From NCBI GenBank assembly GCA_028622995.1, contig JAJQJQ010000051.1, positions 1,798,001 to 1,862,000 of the forward strand: DNA of 64,000 nt. The letters run 5' to 3'. The notes under the pieces were generated by a model, which worked only from the letters and a program-made list of their open reading frames with translations, did no database searches and had not been told where the DNA came from. Each line of letters starts with the position of its first letter. The first letter of the stretch is position 1. The DNA is from Panagrolaimus kolymaensis. Lineage: Eukaryota > Nematoda > Chromadorea > Rhabditida > Panagrolaimidae. A program made the translations under genes and the position numbers. Shown here piece after piece: positions 57,994-64,000 of the stretch.

Positions 57994-60490
57994 TTATGTA
58001 AGCATCAAAGAACTAAAGGTACAAATAGGTTTTTCATTTGGTGGGGCCCAATTTTGAATAGTGTTTTGAATTAAGCTTTTAAAAACATCATCAACAATTC
58101 CAAAGTCATTTGTTTTGTGTAAATTTAATAATGCTTTGGTCGTAAGATTTTTTGTAATGAAATTAATAAAATCTTCGGAATTTAAATTATGATAAGTTCT
58201 AAAATCAAAAAGTTGAAATTTATTCTTAAATTCTAATGAAAGAAGTTCTTGGAAGGTTTGTAGAGTAACATTGCAAGAATGCCATCTAAAAAAAGAAAAG
58301 AAATAAATATTTAATTCTAAAATTTGGTAATTCGAAAAATTAAAAAGATTAAGTCCTTACGTAATTTTTTTTACATTTAAACAATTTGTTAAAAACTTTT
58401 CAGCTGGCCAAATATTATTTTCTTCATCTGTAATAAAAGAGCTTTGAATTCGTAAAAATTCAATGGTTTGAGAATTTGTTAACAAATTGAATTCTTTGGG
58501 TGTTAAACGCAAAAAACGAAGATCCAAAAATTTTAATTCGCATTTAACTATTTTTTCGTAGAATATTTTTATATTATAATAAAGATTGGATATGGATAAG
58601 GAATGGATCAAATAAATATTATTTATATTTTTCCAATTATAATATTTTGATGAAATAAGTGCCATATTTCCCGTAAATTTAATTGAAGAATGTTTAATTT
58701 CTTGATTATTATTAACTAGAATTTCGTTAATAATTTCTAATCTTGTAATTAAATTTAAACGATATTTATAATAAAAATATTTAGAGATTTGATAAAGCTT
58801 TTGCAAATGATGGCTAATAATATTTTTAAGAATATAATTATTGACAGTTTTTGTAAAAGGTAATTTTTGATTTAATGGATTATCAAAAGAAATTTCGTTT
58901 AAAACTTTTTGTAAATTGAATTTGTCTAAATTTGGATTAACTGAAAAATGTTTTTTTTTAGTTTTATTCTGTATTTGGTGGTAATGCTTAGTAAGTGGTA
59001 ATATATTTAAAATACAAAAACCACATTTTTTGAATGATAATTAAGTATTTATTTTAAAAAACTAACCTTGAAGATAAATGCTTTTTATTTCTTCAATTTC
59101 TTTAAGAGAATCTTTGGTGTAATTATTTTTGAAAAAATGATAAAGGATGTCAAACATTTTCATTGCATCCATTGATTTAATCTTTATAGATTTTTCAAGA
59201 AGGGTTCTGCCTGAATAAATTGAATTAAATTGAAATTCAAATTTAATTAAATCAATCCAAAATTCAGAAATTTCAAATTCGCAATTTTCTTTTAATTTTT
59301 CAATTTTATTTTGATATTTTTCTTCCATTTCTTTACCTCCAAAAAATAAGCGGGAATATCGAGACAAAACTTGCAAGAAATCCTAAAAACTCAAATTTGC
59401 AAAATAATTTTTAAATTTTAAATCAAACCTTTGAACCGCCTTTTTCGTTTTCAAAATATTTGATATACGCCATCCATAAACTTTGATTCCATGGTTTTTG
59501 AGAAAGTCGAAATTCAAAATTTTTAACAATAAATTCTTCGTCCTTTGTTTCCATGAAAGCTTCTAATAATTTTTTACTATCCTTTTTTTCATCAGCTTCA
59601 AGGATTTTTTCATGTAATTTACAAGCTTCTGTGTACTTGTCTTTTATGGATTTAGAAATATGGTCACCTCAAAATGAAAAAAAAGTTAATTAGTTTTTTT
59701 CAAAGTTATGTTTAATTTTTAAAAAACCTTCCTTACCAGTTAATTCTATATAAAGATCTAAAGCTTCGGATAACATTGAATGGGGTAATGAAATCAATAT
59801 TTTTGCTTTTTCTAATCGTTTTTCATATATTATTCGTTCTGTACCAGTGTTGTCGATTAATCGAAATCCTTCGATTATCGATTTCGATTAATCGAAATTA
59901 ATCGAAATTTTTCGATTATCGATTATCGATCGATTAATCGAAAATCGAAAGTCTTGATTAATCGATTCGATTAATCGAAAATAATCGAATTTCGATCGGT
60001 TATTTTTCGATTAATCGTTCGATTAATCGAATAATCGACAACACTGTTCTGTACTACTAACAATGCATTTTAAATTTGGAAAATCAGGCCATGCTGTTTT
60101 CTTCTATAAAACAATTTTAAAATTTGATTATTATTATTAAAGACATTAAAAATAACCGAAATATTAAATAAATATTCACGAAAATGCTTATATGCTTTTT
60201 GAATTATTCCATTCAAGCTCATCAAATTTGTAGGATCTGTATGATTTCTAATTGATATTCTGAAAAATGAAAACAAAATTAAACATTTGTGAAGAAAGAA
60301 AAAAAGATAAACTTTACTTTCTCCAATATTTCCATATTTCAGGTAAAGTTGTATATTTTTCAGTAAAACATTCAAGCAATCGATTTTGGATTTTAATTTC
60401 ATTTGTATTTTTTAATTTTCGATTCAACGATTTTACAGCTTTTTTATATTCTGGAGGGAGAAGATTTAAATATTCAATTTCAATCACCAT
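57994..60490 (-). pseudogene. Half-a-TPR repeat protein gene, exon 3 disrupted by a hAT MITE
   Basis: Seven exons join in phase once the insertion is removed: 60490-60318, 60259-60157, 60103-59737 (contains the insertion), 59667-59429, 59382-59067, 58940-58361 and 58285-57994, about 620 residues. Helical half-a-TPR (HAT) motifs are visible: LPEIWKYWRK, KPWNQSLWMAYIKYFENE and FWIDLIKFEFQFNSIYSGRT-LLEKSI. They resemble RNA-processing HAT proteins such as PRP39, but I cannot assign an orthologue. The C-terminal half is Asn/Ile/Tyr-rich helical sequence (LQKLYQISKYFYYKYRLNLI). With the insertion present, translation stops 8 codons into it, so this allele should be null unless the insert is spliced out. 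Apart from the insertion the frame is clean, implying a recent event. Confidence 0.65.
59845..60046. mobile_element. 202-bp hAT-type MITE with 8-bp target-site duplication
   Basis: The ends are CAGTGTTGTCGATTA inverted. The exact 8-bp direct repeat TTCTGTAC lies at 59837-59844 and 60047-60054. CAGTG ends plus 8-bp duplications define hAT-superfamily elements. The interior is a nearly continuous series of overlapping palindromes based on TCGATTAATCGA. There is no transposase. The insert plus one TSD is 210 bp, a multiple of three, but contains in-frame stops. Removing the insert and one TSD restores the reading frame of the host gene (CIVSSTE|RIIYEKRLEKA). Confidence 0.93.
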
Positions 60491-63400
60491 TTTTTTCTTC
60501 CACTAAAAAATAAAGTTTTTTTCAGAGCAGAGAAGAAGAAAAAAGAATATTAAATTTAAATGCAGAGCAGAAAAATATATAAGACTAAATGAATTTTTTT
60601 AAATGCCAAGATGCGTGCAGTTTGAGAAAATATAATTTTTATTTCCTAAAAGGCATACTTTGATAATTTAAGATTTATGGTGGTCAAAATTATGGATGCA
60701 TTAAGCGGTTTCAAGTATTTTACCAAATTATTTGAATAGCTGCGAACTTTGACCTTGAACCTGATTGGTTTCTTCATAAAAAGGTCGAGCGATTTATTTT
60801 TAAGAGTGGACTTTTTTTGTTGTAAAGTTACATCTATCATTTTGCAAGTAATATTGGAGACGAAGACTTTGAAGCATTTGAAGACACTGTAGAAAATTTT
60901 CTAAAGCTCTTGTTTATCTGATTTTAACTTTTCGCAACAAAAAATAAGGTTTTTTGTTTTACATTTAAATTTCTTTTATTTGATATCTTTGAAAATAAAA
61001 AATTAAATAAATAGAAAAAGTAAAGTTAAATGCAGCGTTTTTGTTTTTTAAAGAGCCCTTTTTTGAGAACATAACTTTTTTACATTTATTTAAATAATAA
61101 ACTTTAATAATAATATTTTTTGTAACCATTTTTATACATTTATTTGTATTTGTGAATTTCATTAATTTTAAGTGAGTGCAATAAATAAATTTAAAAAAAC
61201 ACAAAGTTCAAAACGTATTAGTGTCTCCATGACTACTTACTTATTTTTTTGTCATCGTCACCATTAAAAAAATAATAAACTAAATACCGACGGTGCGGTA
61301 TAAAAGAAAGGCTTCGTTGCTTCCTTCTTCTTTTTTCTTTTTCATTTGAGTAATTTTTTGTTATTGAAAGATGAAAAAGGAAAGAAAAAAATGAAGCGAG
61401 TGTCATCAAAAGGGTTGACTTTCATTTTCCTTTTTTTTAAGAAGTTACTTTTCTTTTTTATAAAAATAATAAAGAAAAAATTTTTCCTTTGTAATAAATG
61501 TGAATAGATTCTAATTAGCTTAAAATTTTAACCAAAAAAAGATGAAGAAATTTTCTTGGATTACGGTATCAAAAAAAAAGCTTTATTAAAATTTATGATG
61601 TTTTTAATAAAGCGTGTTTATTATTTATTTTTAAATGCCAAGAAAATTAAGAAAGAACGTTTTTTGTGTTATTATTTATGATACTTTTGAAGTAATTTTG
61701 TGACAATTTTGAAATTATTTGTGCCCATAAATGTTACAAACGTCTATAAAAGAACCAAATCTTTAAAAAAATGGTTGTTGGCAGTTAAAGTTTCCCCATA
61801 GAAAATATTAGAAGTATTTGATATTTATGTATTTAAAATTAAATCTTCTTTTTTTTTAAAACTTTTTTTACTAATTTTTCTATGAAACTAGAGAAATTTT
61901 GGCACACTTTCGTGCAAGATCCATAGTAAAAAGTAGAAATTTGTTCTCGAGAGCCGCGTTAATCCAAAATTTCATTACGGGATTCCGTGTTAAAAAAGAA
62001 GAAATTTTTTGATAGCTTTATCTTTCGTTTTTTTTATGTTTTTTTAAAATTTATTTTATCATTTTTTTTATTTATAAACGCATTGATCTTTTAAAACCCA
62101 TATCATCTGCGACTTTTTAGTTAGTTTACAAAATTTATTTAAAGCTATGCTAATTTTTATTTATACATTTTTATAACAACTTAGACATATCTCACCCTTC
62201 TTTTCCCTTCCATATTCATTCCTTTATGATGTATGAAGTTCGAAACATCATAAATATTTTGACAAAAACCTTTTTTCATTGTTGTAAAAAAATATAAGGA
62301 ACTTCAAAAGTTAAAGTTCAAAATATTTTTTTTCAAAGAAAATGGAAAAAAAATCTATTATTATTATTGTCATTGTTAGAGTACAATCCAAAGATGTGGA
62401 AGAACAATATTTTTTTTGTGTGTTAGAGTACAAGCAAGCAAGCTAAGGATAAAAAAGTGAAGGAGAACAACAACAATAGCCGACGACGATCAACGGAGTT
62501 TTTTCAAAAGATTATTATTTGTTGTTAAACATAAATATTTTTTTTGTCAAAACTTTTTCACTTTTTTTCAATTGGGTTAGAAAAAAGTCTGTTTGTCTGT
62601 CTATATTTACTTATGCTAGTTAGTAAAAAAAAGTCTTGAAAAAGTTCGAAAGTTTATTGCAACTTGAAAAAAATTATGATGACGATGGCAGGCACAAACT
62701 ATGAAAATAATAAAAAAGTGAAAAATGAATATGCAATTTTTTTTATTTTTTTATTTTAAGGAAGATGCAATGAATCCGCTGTTAACGAATGTCATCAAAA
62801 AAAATTTCACTTCATTTTTTATATTTTTCGTTTTGTTGAGAAGAACAAATTCCTTGAATTCCTTAAAAAAGTGTAATACTATTATTTTTTAAAATTAAGT
62901 TTTTTTTAAATAGACACTTGGACATTGGCGTTGGTAGACATTATTTTATTCGTTTTTTAAATTTATAAATAATAAAAACTTTAACATTAACGTTTTCTAT
63001 TGTGCTAATAATTATTAAAATGAAGTTACTTAGAAAACAAATATTCTTAAAATTTGTCGAGTATCAGTTTTTAGAACTTTGATTCGCTAAAATTTTACTG
63101 ATTTTTCTATTTTAGAAACCAGTGTTTCAGTGATTCAAATAATTGCTTTTTTTTTCTTCAATTCGAAGACAAACTATGATTGATTTGTAAATGATGCAAT
63201 AATTTATGCCCTTTTTTTATAATTATACAAACATGATTCTTGTAAAACGATTTTTGATCAAAAATTAACTTCACTTTCTTTTCCTTCGATGTTTATTTAC
63301 ATATGTATCAACAAAAAAAATCACCAGGCACCTTTCTTTTTCTTTTTTTTCAAGTAATCAAAAATTTAAATCCTTGATTCTTCAAACTTTTGTGTTTTTC

Positions 63401-64000
63401 TGTTTAACAAACTTCTTTCAAAAGTTTTTCACAACATTTTTTTTATTGTATTTTTTTAATCCAGCGAACAACAACAAAAAACAAACAAATACCGAAAGAA
63501 AGAAAAAAACGAGCGGGTGGTGGTGGTAAAAAATTTATTTGTTATTCCAACAACCGAAAAATAAAAATTCTCATGTTTCAAACATGAGTTTTTTTTAAAC
63601 AAATAAAACAAAAAAAGCGGAAACAACTTTTTTTTGCATTTTTTTTATTCAAGCTTTTAAACAAATAAAAAAAATAAAAAATTAAGTGAAACAGAAATTA
63701 TTCATTTTTCTAAAAATCTCATGGATAGAAGATTTTGTTTGTTAGTCTCAAAGATATCCTTTATCCATTCACCAATCCCATAACCACTTGAAAGAATTGA
63801 AAGAATTCTATAAACACATGAAAAAGAAAAAACGAATATCTGAGTAAACTTTTTTTATGTATTTAATTATTCATTTTTTCCGCCACCGCATCCATCTCAA
63901 AATCTGCTTGCATTTGGGTGAGAGATTTCAAAAACACAAAAGTAAAGTTTCAAGTTTCAGTTCTAAATTTTTTTTTATTAGAGATAAGTTTAAATTTTTT
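60491..64000. other. 3.5-kb right-end region, no gene seen
   Basis: AT-rich, with poly-T/poly-A runs. Open frames at 60646-60840 and 60965-61204 (-) are short, low-complexity and unsupported by splice sites or domains. I see no RNA gene or repeat element that I can define. Confidence 0.45.

Noticed and set aside
1..64000. CRISPR arrays, bacterial operons or phage genes
   Set aside because: The window is intron-rich animal DNA; no regular spaced repeats or prokaryotic signals are present.

Overview
This is an AT-rich animal (nematode) nuclear sequence. The genes have many short introns (often 45-60 bp) with GTAAGT/GTTTGT-like donors and TTTTAG/TTTCAG acceptors. The gene families are typical of nematodes: CUB-like secreted proteins, C-type lectins, a PAN/thrombospondin protein, MATH-BTB, Na/K-ATPase beta and SWI/SNF BAF60. 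Several genes have an acceptor-like TTTCAG just before the first exon, as expected for spliced-leader addition. The base composition would fit a clade IV nematode, but I cannot name the species.

Layout. 1-3114 (-) is a secreted CUB-like protein that runs off the left edge. 4654-6107 (+) is a protein-only RNase P (PRORP/MRPP3-like). 6358-7014 is a broken unknown gene. 7112-8060 (+) is a C-type lectin. 8705-10640 (+) is a degenerate importin-alpha-like ARM protein. 13495-13738 is a TTAA-flanked MITE. 14115-15871 (-) is a coiled-coil protein. 17471-18652 (+) is a lectin-like protein with a Thr/Pro-rich stalk and a GPI/TM tail. 19296-22581 (+) is a PAN/TSP1 secreted protein. 23174-25601 and 44159-48542 hold copies of a two-gene module: a four-pass membrane protein next to an sds22 (PP1 regulatory subunit) leucine-rich repeat gene. 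There are three copies of the module: one inverted, and two in tandem, the last with only an sds22 relic. 27999-30732 (-) is Na/K-ATPase beta. 30733-44158 has no gene I can support. 48993-51133 (+) is a single-pass membrane protein with nine NYQTLA-type repeats. 51624-53140 (+) is SMARCD/BAF60. 53713-54867 (-) is MATH-BTB. 56528-57848 (+) is a GNAT acetyltransferase. 57994-60490 (-) is a half-a-TPR repeat gene with a coding exon interrupted by a small hAT-type transposon. 60491-64000 is empty.

There is no operon-like pathway here. The window is a mix of housekeeping genes (RNase P, PP1 regulator, Na/K pump, chromatin remodeller) and nematode-specific secreted or membrane genes. It has been reshaped by an inverted segmental duplication and by several families of miniature transposons. 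The strongest unusual observations are: (1) a 202-bp hAT MITE with an exact 8-bp target duplication inside a coding exon; (2) a TTAA-flanked MITE whose empty site is preserved in the paralogous duplicate; (3) the nine-repeat YQTL protein whose tail grew by duplication of symmetric exons; (4) the three-copy sds22/membrane-protein module.

All exon joins were worked out by eye from reading frame and splice consensus. They were checked only for phase consistency.
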